A DNA stretch of 64,000 nucleotides from Daejeonella sp. JGW-45 (GCF_029360805.1 NZ_JARKNC010000010.1:609287-673286); one strand, 5' to 3'; positions 40,331 through 49,823 are shown, numbered from the stretch's first letter. The notes: generated by a model from the letters alone, not told the origin. Translations and numbers: made by a program.

Positions 40331-43300
40331 CTACACATGAGATGGGTTAAACTCTGCTTCCTCATACACCTCATGAAACTCCTGTGGCTCATAATCTTCC
40401 ACCATCAATTCCTCTATGGGCTGTTTCTTCTTCTTACTAAACTTAGCAATCAACTTATCGAAGATGGCATACATCACAGGTACGACAACAAGGGTCAAGA
40501 ACAATGAACTCAACAATCCACCGATAATTACCCATGCCAAACCATTCTTCCATTCTGCACCAGCACCGCTTGCTAGTGCAATTGGTAGCATACCGATTAC
40601 CATGGCTATAGTTGTCATCAATATTGGACGAAGGCGTGCATGGTTAGCATCGATCAACGCCTGATAAGTACTTTCACCTTCAGCCTTTCTCTGGTTGGTA
40701 AAGTCAACCAAAATGATCGCGTTTTTAGCAACTAATCCAATTAACATTATTAAACCAAGTATGGTAAACAGATTAAGTGAATTATTAGTTAACGCCAATG
40801 CAAGCAACGCGCCTACTACCGACAAGGGTATAGAGAACAACACCACCAACGGATAAACGAAGCTGTTGTACAACGACACCAGGATAAGATATACCAGTAC
40901 TACTGCTGCTAATAATGCAATACCTAGCGAACCAAAACCTTCGCTCTGGTTTTCCATGTCACCACTCCATATTGTTGTTACACCTGTAGGCTTTCTTAGC
41001 TTTTCTAAAGCTACCCCCCACTCCTGTGCTACAGAACCTGATGGACGACCAACAGTTTGTGCCTCCACGGTAACAGACGTGCTCTTGTCTCTTCTCTCCA
41101 ACATGCTTGGACCAGAACCTTCACTGATAGTAGCGAATTGCGACAATCGAATTTGTTGACCAGTATTATTCGTGAACAAAAGATTACTTACATCCTGTAT
41201 ACTTTGCCTGTTAAAACTACCAAAGCGAATATTTATATCGTACTCATATTCCCCTTGCCTGAACTTACTATCTGTATTACCACTAAATGCAGTACGCATT
41301 GTTTGTCCTACAGTTGCAAGGTTCAATCCAAGCGCTGCCATCTTATCTCTGTCAACCTGAACATTGATTTCAGGATTACCTGCTTCAACAGATAATCGCA
41401 TTTCAGTAGCACCTTTTATCTTTCTTAATTCTGCCATTGCAGCGTTAGCAAAAGCTAGAGCACTATCCAACGTTGGAGCAGTAACAACTAAAGCAAGAGG
41501 TGCCCGTTCTGCTGAACCCAAAATACTAATAGGTACTGTCTTCACTTTTGCACCAACAAGCATTGGTTGTAACTCTTGTTTAATCTTTGCAGCATAAATA
41601 CTTGCTTCATCTGCCCTTTCTTTTTTAGGAACCAATTGCACATTTATTTCTGATTTGTATGCTGTTGCCTGCGTAGCACCCATACCATCACTAGATTGGC
41701 CTACAGTGGTAATAAGCTTTGTAACCTCCGGCTTTGTCTTCAGGTAGTTCTCCGCTTTTTGTGTAATAGCATTTGTTTGTTCAATAGAAGCATCTTTAGG
41801 CAGCTCAATCTGTACTAAAAATTCACCTCTGTCACTCTTGGCAAAAAACTCTGTACCAATAAACCCTGCTCCTACTAAAGCAAATGACGCTATCAGCAAG
41901 CCAAACACTAACGCCAATGTTGTTTTCTTATGAGCTAACGACCATTTCAAAATATTCGTAACCCAGTTTGTGAATTTGTGCAACCCTTTTTCGAAAGCAA
42001 GAATTATCCTTCCAAAGAAACTATTACCTGTTATACGTTCAAGCTTACCAAACCTGGATGACAACCATGGAACAATTGTGAACGATGATAACAGTGATAG
42101 CAATGTAGCTATGGATACCGTTACACAAAACTGCTTCAATATATCTGCAGCCAGACCTGTACTTAGTGCGATAGGTACAAACACCACCACAATAACCAAT
42201 GTAATTGATGTAACAGTAAAACCTATTTCTTTTGTAGCATCATAGGCAGCACGAACACGGTTCTTACCCATTTCCATGTGCCGATAGATGTTTTCCAACA
42301 CCACAATCGCATCATCCACCAATATCCCTACCACCAGTGATAGTCCTAACAACGACATCAGGTTTAGCGAGTAGCCAAGCAATGCCATAAATATAAATGT
42401 TGCAATTAACGATGCCGGAATGGCTACCATTACAATCAATGCGTTTCTTAAGCTATGCAGGAAGAACAACATAACAAAAGCTACCAGTAAAATCGCAATA
42501 AATAAGTCGAATATAACAGCATCTGCAGATTCTAACGTGTAGATAGAACTGTCATTCACTACATTCATCTTCAAGCCTGACGAAGCATAATCTTTTTGTA
42601 GTTTTTCTATTGCTGCACGTACCTGCTCACTTACGGCAACAGCATTAGCATCTGATTGCTTAATGATTTGTACGGCAATTGCACTGGTTTGGTCTACACG
42701 TGCTAACTTCTCGACATCTTTCTGGGTATCCTGTACATCTGCCACCTCCATCAGCCTAACCTGTGCACCGGCAGGAGAAGTAGCAATCACAAGATTACTT
42801 AACTCATCTATATTTTTATACTTACCGGTAAGCCTGATGAGTATATCCCTTTCCCTCGTTTGAACACTACCTGTTGGGAAGTCGAGGTTGCTTTGCAAGA
42901 CTGCATTTTGTACCTGCAATAATGAAAGACCGTTTGCTTCAAGCCTGTTTGCGTCAATGCTTACCTGTATCTCACGCTCTTGTCCACCAATCAGGTTCAC
43001 CCTTGCAACACCTTCGACTCTGGATAGTATAGGCGCAATCCGCTTATCCATAAGGTCGTAAAAAGTAGCCTCATCAACATTACCTGTACCTGACAACGTC
43101 ATAACAGGTAAGTCATCCAGCGAAAATTTAGCTAACGAAGGCGGGTCTACATCTTCTGGTAAGTCCTTTAAAATAGCGTTCACCTTACGTTGTGCATCGT
43201 TTAAGGCATAGTCTACATCGCTGCCGCTTTTAAGCGTTATAATTACCGTTGATACACTTTCAAACGACTTCGTGTCTAGCTTCTTAATGTTCTCCATTGA

Positions 43301-43516
43301 AGACACTGCATCTTCAATCTTCTTCGATACGGTATTTTCAACTTCGCTAGGAGATGCACCCGGGTACACCGTTGTAATAGATACGACGGCCGGGCTGAAC
43401 TTCGGTAACAACTCGTAATTAAGCGAAGTATAACTTAACAACCCTCCTAATATAAGTACTGTAAAAAGTACTATCACCAGCGTTGGGCGTTTTATAGATA
43501 TTTCTGCAATTTTCAT
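40331..43516 (-). CDS. RND-family efflux pump (AcrB/HAE1-like), second operon
   Basis: A 1061-residue inner-membrane transporter with the full RND plan: ISIKRPTLVIVLFTVLI as TM1, periplasmic loops with PGASPSEVE, TM4 with the Asp pair in VVGILVDDAIVVLENIYRH and TM10 with Lys in IGLVAKNAIILVDF. All proton-relay residues match AcrB-type pumps, unlike the Arg variant of the pump at 25606. The tail is acidic (about 30 residues, EELMVEDYEPQEF). It is separated from its adaptor gene by 363 bases holding a strong hairpin. Confidence 0.94.
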   Translation of the reverse strand: MKIAEISIKRPTLVIVLFTVLILGGLLSYTSLNYELLPKFSPAVVSITTVYPGASPSEVENTVSKKIEDAVSSMENIKKLDTKSFESVSTVIITLKSGSDVDYALNDAQRKVNAILKDLPEDVDPPSLAKFSLDDLPVMTLSGTGNVDEATFYDLMDKRIAPILSRVEGVARVNLIGGQEREIQVSIDANRLEANGLSLLQVQNAVLQSNLDFPTGSVQTRERDILIRLTGKYKNIDELSNLVIATSPAGAQVRLMEVADVQDTQKDVEKLARVDQTSAIAVQIIKQSDANAVAVSEQVRAAIEKLQKDYASSGLKMNVVNDSSIYTLESADAVIFDLFIAILLVAFVMLFFLHSLRNALIVMVAIPASLIATFIFMALLGYSLNLMSLLGLSLVVGILVDDAIVVLENIYRHMEMGKNRVRAAYDATKEIGFTVTSITLVIVVVFVPIALSTGLAADILKQFCVTVSIATLLSLLSSFTIVPWLSSRFGKLERITGNSFFGRIILAFEKGLHKFTNWVTNILKWSLAHKKTTLALVFGLLIASFALVGAGFIGTEFFAKSDRGEFLVQIELPKDASIEQTNAITQKAENYLKTKPEVTKLITTVGQSSDGMGATQATAYKSEINVQLVPKKERADEASIYAAKIKQELQPMLVGAKVKTVPISILGSAERAPLALVVTAPTLDSALAFANAAMAELRKIKGATEMRLSVEAGNPEINVQVDRDKMAALGLNLATVGQTMRTAFSGNTDSKFRQGEYEYDINIRFGSFNRQSIQDVSNLLFTNNTGQQIRLSQFATISEGSGPSMLERRDKSTSVTVEAQTVGRPSGSVAQEWGVALEKLRKPTGVTTIWSGDMENQSEGFGSLGIALLAAVVLVYLILVSLYNSFVYPLVVLFSIPLSVVGALLALALTNNSLNLFTILGLIMLIGLVAKNAIILVDFTNQRKAEGESTYQALIDANHARLRPILMTTIAMVIGMLPIALASGAGAEWKNGLAWVIIGGLLSSLFLTLVVVPVMYAIFDKLIAKFSKKKKQPIEELMVEDYEPQEFHEVYEEAEFNPSHV

Positions 43517-43879
43517 TTTTCAAATTATTTATAATCTCTCTTTCAGTTCGTTTTTTTTTGTGTAGCACGCTTTAGTAGCTCCGATTAATCATCCGTTGCG
43601 TCGCACTCTGGTGCTGAAGAAAATTCTTTGTTGTTGCGGGGAACGAAGCAACAGCTCTACTGATTTTAAATCTTTTTCAATTCAATCATCAGATTGCTTC
43701 GTCGTACCTCCTACCATTGACGTTTACTTTTGTTCTTGACTTCGTATTAATTGAAATATATAAACTACAGGAACAAGCAAGTGGCACAACGATATCTAAT
43801 CCTTATCCCGTTGCCCGTCCCCAAAAAATCGTTCTAACAAATCATGTTTTCTTAAAGCCTATTTAAGGGTTGTGGTCCC
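43517..43879. other. 363-base gap between pump and adaptor genes
   Basis: No gene is seen. A perfect hairpin overlaps its right end at 43855-43891. The gap is unusual inside an efflux operon. Several oligo-T runs lie close to the pump start. Confidence 0.45.
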
Positions 43880-43891
43880 TTAAATAGGCTT
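43855..43891 (-). terminator. 15-bp perfect hairpin over the stop codon of the adaptor gene
   Basis: AAGCCTATTTAAGGG (43855-43869) and CCCTTAAATAGGCTT (43877-43891), loop of seven bases. It includes the stop codon of the adaptor (43880-43882) and stands before the 363-base gap leading to the pump gene. Without a long T run it may act as a partial terminator or protect the 3' end of the upstream mRNA. Confidence 0.6.
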
Positions 43892-44950
43892 CACTTTACT
43901 TCCGTCAACAAGGTTTATCTGACCGCTTGTAATAACCTTATCGCCTGTAGTTAAACCTTGAAGTATTTCAACCTGCTCGCCAATAATTCTGCCGGGAATA
44001 ACCTTGCGTGTTCTTGCTACGTTACCTGCATCAAGTACAAACACTTTATTGCTGCTTACGCTACCAACAAAGGCGGCACGTGGCACAACAACTACAGGAG
44101 TTTGACCTGGAAAATCGAAGATGGCAGTCCCATACATGCCCGCCTTTAGCTGGCTGCCTGCATTTGCTATCTCAATCTCAACAGGAAAGTTTAAAGCAGC
44201 ATCAGCCTTTGCTGCAATAAAGCTTACACGACCTGTAAAGGTTTTATCAGGAAACACACTTGCTTTTACCTGTACAGGACTACCAATTTTTAACTGAGCA
44301 ACCTGGTTCTCGTTTACATTAACTGTAAGCTTTAGCTTCGATACATCTACAATCTCAAACATTTTTGTACCAGGAGAAACATAAGCTCCAGGCTCTATGT
44401 AACGCTTGTTGATGATACCGTTGATGGAAGCTCTTGCATTAGCATCACCAACACGAATACGTGATTGAGACACGCGTGCCCTTGCATTTGTAACGGCAAG
44501 TCTTGCCTGATCGAGTTGTTGTTGGGTAACACCTCCGGTTTTAAAAGCATTCTCGTAACGCTGCAGGTCTCGTAGTGCATTTTGAAGCGTTGCCTGTCCA
44601 CTTTCTAAATCAACATTTAGCGTACCTGCATCAACTATAGCCAATGTTTGACCTCTCCTTACACGACTACCTTCATCCACCAAAACCCTCACAACACGAC
44701 CTGCACTTTCAGAAGCAAAATCCATTTGCGCTGCAGGTGCAAAGTTTCCATTAACAGCAAAATCTAAATCAAGCGTTTGTGTTTGCACATCGGCTACCCT
44801 AACAGCCACATCACTGCTTGATTGTGCAACTACAGCCGTCTTAGCTTCGTTCTTCTTTTTGTTATTTGTAAGAATCCAACCTATCAGCGCAACAGATCCT
44901 GCAATGATTGCTACGGTTAATAATGTTCTTACTACAGACCTCTTTTTCAT
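43880..44950 (-). CDS. RND efflux periplasmic adaptor (MFP)
   Basis: A 356-residue adaptor with an N-terminal membrane anchor (TLLTVAIIAGSVALIGWIL), lipoyl halves (AESAGRVVRVLVDEGSRVRRGQ and the matching INGIINKRYIEPGAYVSPG), a helical hairpin rich in Gln and Arg, and a barrel (LKLTVNVNENQVAQLKIG). It is Cys-less at its N terminus, so unlike the adaptor at 24523 it is anchored by a helix, not lipid. Eighteen bases follow the TolC-like gene. Confidence 0.93.
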   Translation of the reverse strand: MKKRSVVRTLLTVAIIAGSVALIGWILTNNKKKNEAKTAVVAQSSSDVAVRVADVQTQTLDLDFAVNGNFAPAAQMDFASESAGRVVRVLVDEGSRVRRGQTLAIVDAGTLNVDLESGQATLQNALRDLQRYENAFKTGGVTQQQLDQARLAVTNARARVSQSRIRVGDANARASINGIINKRYIEPGAYVSPGTKMFEIVDVSKLKLTVNVNENQVAQLKIGSPVQVKASVFPDKTFTGRVSFIAAKADAALNFPVEIEIANAGSQLKAGMYGTAIFDFPGQTPVVVVPRAAFVGSVSSNKVFVLDAGNVARTRKVIPGRIIGEQVEILQGLTTGDKVITSGQINLVDGSKVKPI

Positions 44951-44968
44951 TTGTATTTTTTTATTAGT

Positions 44969-46387
44969 TTAGTTTAGTAAAGATTTAAGTGAACCTTGTG
45001 CTTTTATCAATTGTATTTCGGCAACTCTATAATCGAGTAACGCTGATGAATAATTTGTTTGTGCTTCTGTTAATGAGTTTTCTGCATCAATCAAATCGGT
45101 TAATGTTGCAAGACCATTGTTGTAGTTGTTTAGCGTATTTGAGTAAACCTCTTGCGCCAACCTTACGTTCTCCTGCTGGTTGTTCAGTGTAATAACACTG
45201 TTGTTGATTTGTGTTTTTGCATTCTCGTAAGCAAGGTTTAACGACAACTTTGTCTGAGCTATATCTTCGTTCAACTTACTGATTGCTACATCAGCTTGTT
45301 TTATTCTTGCTTTAGTAGCACCGCCATTAAAAATCGGCACACGAAGGTTTAAACCCACTGATGCAACATCAAACCAGTTAGCACCTTCTGACTGACCTTT
45401 AAATATCGGGAAACTGTTACTCAAACCTTGGTATGAATAGGAGCCTGATAGCGATAAGTTAGGCAAGTACTCACTCTTGGTTGACTGGCGCTGGTACTCC
45501 AACAATGTTCTTTGAGTTTTTAGTACTGCCAATTCTGTTCTGGTCGAAACATCTACAGTATCTGTTTGTAGTATTGCCTGTGCTCTTATTGTAGCCAACT
45601 CAACATCAGGAACTGTAATAGGTGTTTCAATAGGCATTCCTATGTAAAACTTCAACTGATTTTGTAACAGCTCTACAGCGTTCAACAGTTGTTGACGACG
45701 GCTTCTTAGGTTAGATACATTTACTGCTATCCGGTCTACATCTATCTTTTTGGCTAAGCCATTGTCATACAAACTTTGTAATACGGCCTGCACCTTCTGT
45801 GTATTCTTGATGGTGCTATCAATTAAGCCAAGTTGCTGTCGTTGTACTAATACCCGGTAGTAACTGGTGGCTACCTGTTCAATAATCTGCTCTTCGGTTA
45901 GTTGCTTATTTAACCTGTAAAACTCCACTGTTGTACGAGCAGCCTTTAACCCTGTAAATACAGAGTTATCAAATAATGTTTGGTTAAAAGATACCCCAGC
46001 ATTTGCATTCCACTTTTGACCAAATGCCACTAATACAGTCTCACCTGGACGCCCAAAAAAGTCACCGGGTAGAGCACTTTGTTGAAGAATTGGATTATAA
46101 GTTAACCCACCTGAACCGTTTATCTGTGGTAAAGCTCTCGCCCTTACTTCATCAATTCTGTATTGACTGTTCTCTACATCCAGGTTTGCCTTTCTTGCAT
46201 TCTGGCTTGCTTCTAAGGCATACTTCAATGCATCTTTTAAGTAAAGCGTAGTAGGCTGCTGTGCGTTAGAAGTGTTGAGGAACATTACTGCGATGAACAT
46301 TAGCAGCAACTTCCAAACACCCCTAGATTGTCTCAGGCGCTTTTTTTTGTTTGTTTGTTTCATTTCAATTCGAAAACTATGTTTCAT
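44969..46387 (-). CDS. TolC-family outer membrane efflux protein
   Basis: A 472-residue TolC-like channel. The signal peptide (VWKLLLMFIAVMFLNTSNAQ) is preceded by a basic stretch; the ATG at 46363 (MKQTNKKKRL) is an equally good start and would leave a 13-base gap rather than an 11-base overlap with the TetR gene. Paired helical repeats (LDVENSQYRIDEVRARALPQ and LAYENAKTQINNSVITLNNQ) fit the family. It is the first structural gene of the TolC-MFP-RND order. Confidence 0.92.
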   Translation of the reverse strand: MKHSFRIEMKQTNKKKRLRQSRGVWKLLLMFIAVMFLNTSNAQQPTTLYLKDALKYALEASQNARKANLDVENSQYRIDEVRARALPQINGSGGLTYNPILQQSALPGDFFGRPGETVLVAFGQKWNANAGVSFNQTLFDNSVFTGLKAARTTVEFYRLNKQLTEEQIIEQVATSYYRVLVQRQQLGLIDSTIKNTQKVQAVLQSLYDNGLAKKIDVDRIAVNVSNLRSRRQQLLNAVELLQNQLKFYIGMPIETPITVPDVELATIRAQAILQTDTVDVSTRTELAVLKTQRTLLEYQRQSTKSEYLPNLSLSGSYSYQGLSNSFPIFKGQSEGANWFDVASVGLNLRVPIFNGGATKARIKQADVAISKLNEDIAQTKLSLNLAYENAKTQINNSVITLNNQQENVRLAQEVYSNTLNNYNNGLATLTDLIDAENSLTEAQTNYSSALLDYRVAEIQLIKAQGSLKSLLN

Positions 46388-46982
46388 TATCTGCTTTTAA
46401 ATATTTAATTATTAAACTTTTTCCCTTTGGTGTTGCAATTGCATGCAGGTAGAACTCGGTTAACTGCATCAGTTTGTGCAATTGCATGGGTCTTCCTATA
46501 AGAGTTCTTGCATCGAGAACTGTTAGTATTTGCTGTAGACGTATATCTACTGTAAAAGGAATATTTATATCAGGACGATATACTTCTTCATTTATTCCTT
46601 GTTTCAAGTTTTCGGTAATGAACGGGAGTAGCCAATTCTTTTGAAAATCTTCTATCCTTCTCCAGATGACTGGGAAGAATTTCTTAAGTTGATAGAAGAA
46701 AGATGCACTGATATTCGCAACTACATCAGCTGCCGCTGCTGTGAAAAGAACTACCTCTTCAATCGGGTTATTAGCGTGCTTTCTACATTCAGAGGTCCGG
46801 TCTTTAAAACCTTCAATTAAATCCTCCACTATCCGTTCAACCAGTTGGTTTTTATCTACAAAACATTTATAGATTGTCTTTTTAGATACAGCCACACCTT
46901 TGGAGATATCATCCATCGATACGCTCTTTATGCCATTCGAAAAGAACAGCTCTCTTGCTTTGGATATAATCAGTTCTTCCAT
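46377..46982 (-). CDS. TetR/AcrR-family regulator 1 of the second efflux operon
   Basis: A 201-residue TetR protein with the DNA-binding part KARELFFSNGIKSVSMDDISKG and VSKKTIYKCFVDKNQLVERI in residues 6-52. It starts inside the end of the preceding TetR gene (13-base overlap) and is followed by the TolC gene, so the operon order is TetR2-TetR1-TolC-MFP-RND. Two repressors in one operon suggest that two signals are integrated. Confidence 0.9.
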   Translation of the reverse strand: MEELIISKARELFFSNGIKSVSMDDISKGVAVSKKTIYKCFVDKNQLVERIVEDLIEGFKDRTSECRKHANNPIEEVVLFTAAAADVVANISASFFYQLKKFFPVIWRRIEDFQKNWLLPFITENLKQGINEEVYRPDINIPFTVDIRLQQILTVLDARTLIGRPMQLHKLMQLTEFYLHAIATPKGKSLIIKYLKADNET

Positions 46983-47587
46983 TCGTTACTTTTCAATCCG
47001 TTTAACAAAATTTGCATTACATCCTTCTGCTTATCAAATAAGGCATCCATATCCAGGTTTTGTAGAAACGGTGACTTGCCTTTGATACAATGGTCAAAAG
47101 CCTGGAGGGTTTCAAGTAGTAGCCGTGCTGTCTTTTCGGTATCAAGCGGACGAAGTGTTTTAGCCTCTATTCCTCGCTTCAAAAAATCTGATACGATTCG
47201 TTCTTTCCTTAAATGAGATTGTTGGATAAAATGCGTGAATTGCGGAGACAACTTATTCATTTCAACACTTTCGGACTGGAGTGCTAACATCATGTACTTC
47301 TTAAAGAACTGTCTCTTAACTTCTATTAAAGCTAACAAACCATCTTCCACAGAACTTACCGAGCTTAATGCTGAATTAAATCCTTCCAAAACCTCGTTTA
47401 TTATCTTTTGTCCAACAGCCTCAAGCAGTGTGCCTTTATCCTGGAAATAGTAAAATAAGGATGCTTTTGAAATACCTATATCCTCCGCTATTTCCCCAAG
47501 CGTTGTCTTATTGATACCAAAATGTGTAAACCTTTTGATAGCAGCCTCTACGATGTGGTCCTGCTTCACCGAAACCTCTTCTTTCAT
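46970..47587 (-). CDS. TetR/AcrR-family regulator 2 of the second efflux operon
   Basis: A 205-residue TetR protein with HIVEAAIKRFTHFGINKTTL, GEIAEDIGISKASLFYYFQDK in the DNA-binding domain. It is much more like the protein encoded at 47770-48366 (same EAAxKRFxHFGxxKTTxxEIAxDxxISKASLxYYFxDK pattern) than like its operon neighbour. Transcription would start from a -7 box at 47635-47642, which overlaps an inverted repeat. Confidence 0.9.
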   Translation of the reverse strand: MKEEVSVKQDHIVEAAIKRFTHFGINKTTLGEIAEDIGISKASLFYYFQDKGTLLEAVGQKIINEVLEGFNSALSSVSSVEDGLLALIEVKRQFFKKYMMLALQSESVEMNKLSPQFTHFIQQSHLRKERIVSDFLKRGIEAKTLRPLDTEKTARLLLETLQAFDHCIKGKSPFLQNLDMDALFDKQKDVMQILLNGLKSNEWKN

Positions 47588-47613
47588 TTCGAGTATTTGA
47601 CTTAATTAATTAC

Positions 47614-47642
47614 TGACTTTTTTGCTTTAAAAGTCAAAGTTA
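47614..47642 (-). promoter_or_regulatory. Promoter and candidate TetR operator of the second efflux operon
   Basis: TGACTTTT (47614-47621) and AAAAGTCA (47629-47636) form a perfect 8-bp inverted repeat with 7 bases between. On the minus strand TAACTTTG at 47635-47642 is a consensus -7 box touching the repeat, so a bound repressor would cover the start of transcription. Confidence 0.55.
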
Positions 47643-47769
47643 CAACAAACAAGACTTCGTTCCAAATTTTTGTAGATTTTCAATGCATATTAATTGTTAA
47701 ACATGGGCGTCAACGGCAACCACGAAGAGCGCCCTCGTGAGTTTTTTTCCGAGTTGGAGGTAGTAAAGT

Positions 47770-48366
47770 TTAGCAACTCAAGCCTTTAACGAAGATGGCA
47801 GCAACTTCCTTCTCCCTTATTAGAAGTTTGTAAAACTGCCCTTGATCAGGAAAAAAATTTGCTTTACGGCCGAAAGTAGCATGTCGCAGGCCGTCAAGGC
47901 ATTCAATTAGTAGTTCGGCTACTTTTAGTGTATCCTTAATTTTTAAGCCTTGTGCTTTTGCGTTATTAGAGAGGATGGTAGCGATAAGATTAATATCCCT
48001 GCTCCTGCTTGCAATAAAGATGGTTTCAAGTTCAGAGGGAAAAGAGGTACCTATTGTTTTGAGGTACTCAAGGATGTTATAGTTCTTGATGATAAACTCC
48101 GTTCTTGTTTCTAAGTATTTATTAAGCGCATTTAACAGGTATTGTTCGTTTAATAAGTCACGTTCATTAGCCCGTTCGGCTTCAATGCTCCCTTGCAAGA
48201 CTGCAGCATACAGATTTAGCTTGTCAGGGAAGTAGTAATATAAAGACGCCTTTGATATAGACAAGTCATCCGCGATCTCATTCATAGTTGTTTTCGCAAC
48301 ACCAAAATGTGAGAACCGCTTTTTCGCTGCTTCAATTATTTCATCTCTTTTTTTGTCCTGTGCCAT
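47770..48366 (-). CDS. TetR/AcrR-family regulator 3
   Basis: A 198-residue TetR protein, paralogous to the one at 46970-47587 in its DNA-binding part (EIIEAAKKRFSHFGVAKTTM, NEIADDLSISKASLYYYFPDK). It has its own 182-base upstream-to-downstream gap to TetR2, so it may be a separate transcript. The near-identical recognition helices (ISKASL[FY]YYF) imply that both proteins could bind the same operator. Confidence 0.9.
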   Translation of the reverse strand: MAQDKKRDEIIEAAKKRFSHFGVAKTTMNEIADDLSISKASLYYYFPDKLNLYAAVLQGSIEAERANERDLLNEQYLLNALNKYLETRTEFIIKNYNILEYLKTIGTSFPSELETIFIASRSRDINLIATILSNNAKAQGLKIKDTLKVAELLIECLDGLRHATFGRKANFFPDQGQFYKLLIREKEVAAIFVKGLSC

Positions 48367-48496
48367 TGTTTCTTACCGTTTTTCTTAATCGCGTGTTGAG
48401 TGTTAAATGTTCACGGAAAAGTAAGTAAGATATCAAAAATAATTTCTCCTCCTAATCTTTGCCTTGCTCTTTCGTGTTGGCTATTAACCTTGTTAA

Positions 48497-48730
48497 TTAA
48501 GCTTTTCCCGGAATATGCAGTGTGGGGTTTGTTAAAGCGTATTCCATTACACTGCTAACTACATTGTTATAAGCGGTCGAAAGTTCATCTTCACTCTTTT
48601 TTCTTTTTTCGTTTTGGAGTTTTTCATTCTCTTCTAAAATAGTTATTCCTAGATTGTCAACATGAACTAGTTCATGGAACTGGCATGTTATACAGTTATC
48701 AATTATGAAATCTCGAGCTTTTGCTTCCAA
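48497..48730 (-). CDS. Doubtful 77-residue protein
   Basis: A charged helical frame (ILEENEKLQNEKRKKSEDEL ... HIPGKA) with a CITCQFH stretch near the start. Composition is acceptable for a small helical protein, or for the tail of a longer lost gene. No family is recognised. Confidence 0.3.
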   Translation of the reverse strand: MEAKARDFIIDNCITCQFHELVHVDNLGITILEENEKLQNEKRKKSEDELSTAYNNVVSSVMEYALTNPTLHIPGKA

Positions 48731-48962
48731 CTGTATACCGCTCCACGCAGCTGTAGTGTGTGGCCATTTATTTCCACATTTGACTTTTGTTATAAGGATT
48801 TAAGCGATGACGAGATAAGAATAAAATTAAATGTTCAGTTCTTAAGACGAATAATCTAAGATACTTACTAATAATTTTAGTAAACTAGCAGATGTATTTT
48901 TGTTGATAACGACTGCCTTTATTAAAGAGACATAAACAATTAAACTCCTATTTTTACCCTAT

Positions 48963-49140
48963 ATGGGAAAACCATTTGTAAAAGAGCTAGAAAAAATAAG
49001 TGATACCTTTGGATTGGGCGCTCGATCAATCCGACGGTGACATCCGTGATGAAATTCTCCATAATAGTGAAAAGCCACTTTTTGTAGTAGGTTCAGGAGG
49101 TTCATATTATTTAAACTACTTTAGTAACTTTATATCATAA
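48963..49140 (+). pseudogene. Broken 5' part of a SIS-domain-like gene
   Basis: An ATG at 48963 starts MGKPFVKELEKISDTF. After a frameshift near 49011 the next frame reads WALDQSDGDIRDEILHN and PLFVVGSGGSY, the first strand and phosphosugar-binding loop of a SIS-domain protein. The frame stops at 49138-49140, well before the domain would end. The gene is dead by frameshift and truncation. Confidence 0.5.
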
Positions 49141-49261
49141 GTTTTGCAGCTAAAAGGTGAAACAACGTAGTGAGTGATTCGAAGAGTAAAGAATTTCCGA
49201 CTACATAAGACATTAACAACCAGTAGGTTACGAACAAGGTTTTAGTTCCCTACGGGCTACG

Positions 49262-49290
49262 ATCCCGCTTTACCCATGGTAAAGCGGGAT
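49262..49290 (+). terminator. Strong Rho-independent terminator
   Basis: ATCCCGCTTTACC (49262-49274) and GGTAAAGCGGGAT (49278-49290) pair perfectly around CAT, followed by TTTTATTTTA. It faces plus-strand transcription, although no intact plus-strand gene lies directly upstream. Confidence 0.7.
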
Positions 49291-49357
49291 TTTTATTTTA
49301 AGGAAAATTGCTCCCTTCTCAAAGTGGTCAAACTGTAAGCTTCGCTGAAATCAACAT

Positions 49358-49391
49358 AAAAGCCGTTTTCTTTGCTAAGAGAACGGCTTTT
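49358..49391 (-). terminator. Terminator hairpin after the VOC gene
   Basis: AAAAGCCGTT (49358-49367) and AACGGCTTTT (49382-49391), loop of 14 bases, 25 bases beyond the end of the minus-strand VOC gene at 49416. The flanking A and T runs make it usable in both directions. Confidence 0.6.
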
Positions 49392-49415
49392 ATGTTTTGA
49401 GAAAAAATGATACCG

Positions 49416-49823
49416 TCAAACTCCGAGTACCCATCTCACATCAAAGGCATCTGTTATCTCGACCAGTTTTTGCTCGTCGTTATGCATCGCGGGGAGATCC
49501 TTGTGACCTGGCCTTAATTTTGTAATGAGCGCCCTCCTGGTGTTCGCATTTTCACACGGAAGAAAGACTGAAAGATAATTTCCGATCTTCCTTCCTTCAT
49601 TGTGTGCCAGATCTGAACCGTGAATAACTATATGATCAGAAAATAAAGAACCGCAAACAACGGGTGTTTCTGTATAGCCACGAAGTTCTTCATCAAATGT
49701 TTCAAAGTGCAGGGTTCCGCCAAAGCAATCCTGGTAAAACGAAAGTGCCTTCCTGCAGTTTCCCGAAAACGTGATAAAAACCCCGCTGCTTATTTGATTG
49801 CTGTTTTGAACTAACATAGGCAA
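49416..49823 (-). CDS. VOC-family (PhnB/glyoxalase-like) protein
   Basis: A 135-residue protein of the vicinal-oxygen-chelate fold, PhnB-like subgroup: FITFSGNCRKALSFYQDCFGG with the typical helix-strand start, then SDHIVIHGSDL and YLSVFLPCE as the second repeat. The usual metal ligands are not fully evident, as is common in this subgroup. It is encoded five bases after the SRPBCC gene and is likely co-transcribed. Confidence 0.85.
   Translation of the reverse strand: MPMLVQNSNQISSGVFITFSGNCRKALSFYQDCFGGTLHFETFDEELRGYTETPVVCGSLFSDHIVIHGSDLAHNEGRKIGNYLSVFLPCENANTRRALITKLRPGHKDLPAMHNDEQKLVEITDAFDVRWVLGV

Larger units (their letters stand above)
48367..49415. other. 1050-base border region with fragments and hairpins
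   Basis: No complete gene of known family. It holds a doubtful 77-codon frame (48497-48730, minus), a broken SIS-domain start (48963-49140) and two hairpins (49262-49290, 49358-49391). The rest shows nothing. Confidence 0.5.

Noticed and set aside
48497-48730. Antitoxin or toxin gene next to the TetR group
   Set aside because: The frame is small and charged, but without any toxin-antitoxin motif or partner; kept only as a doubtful protein.
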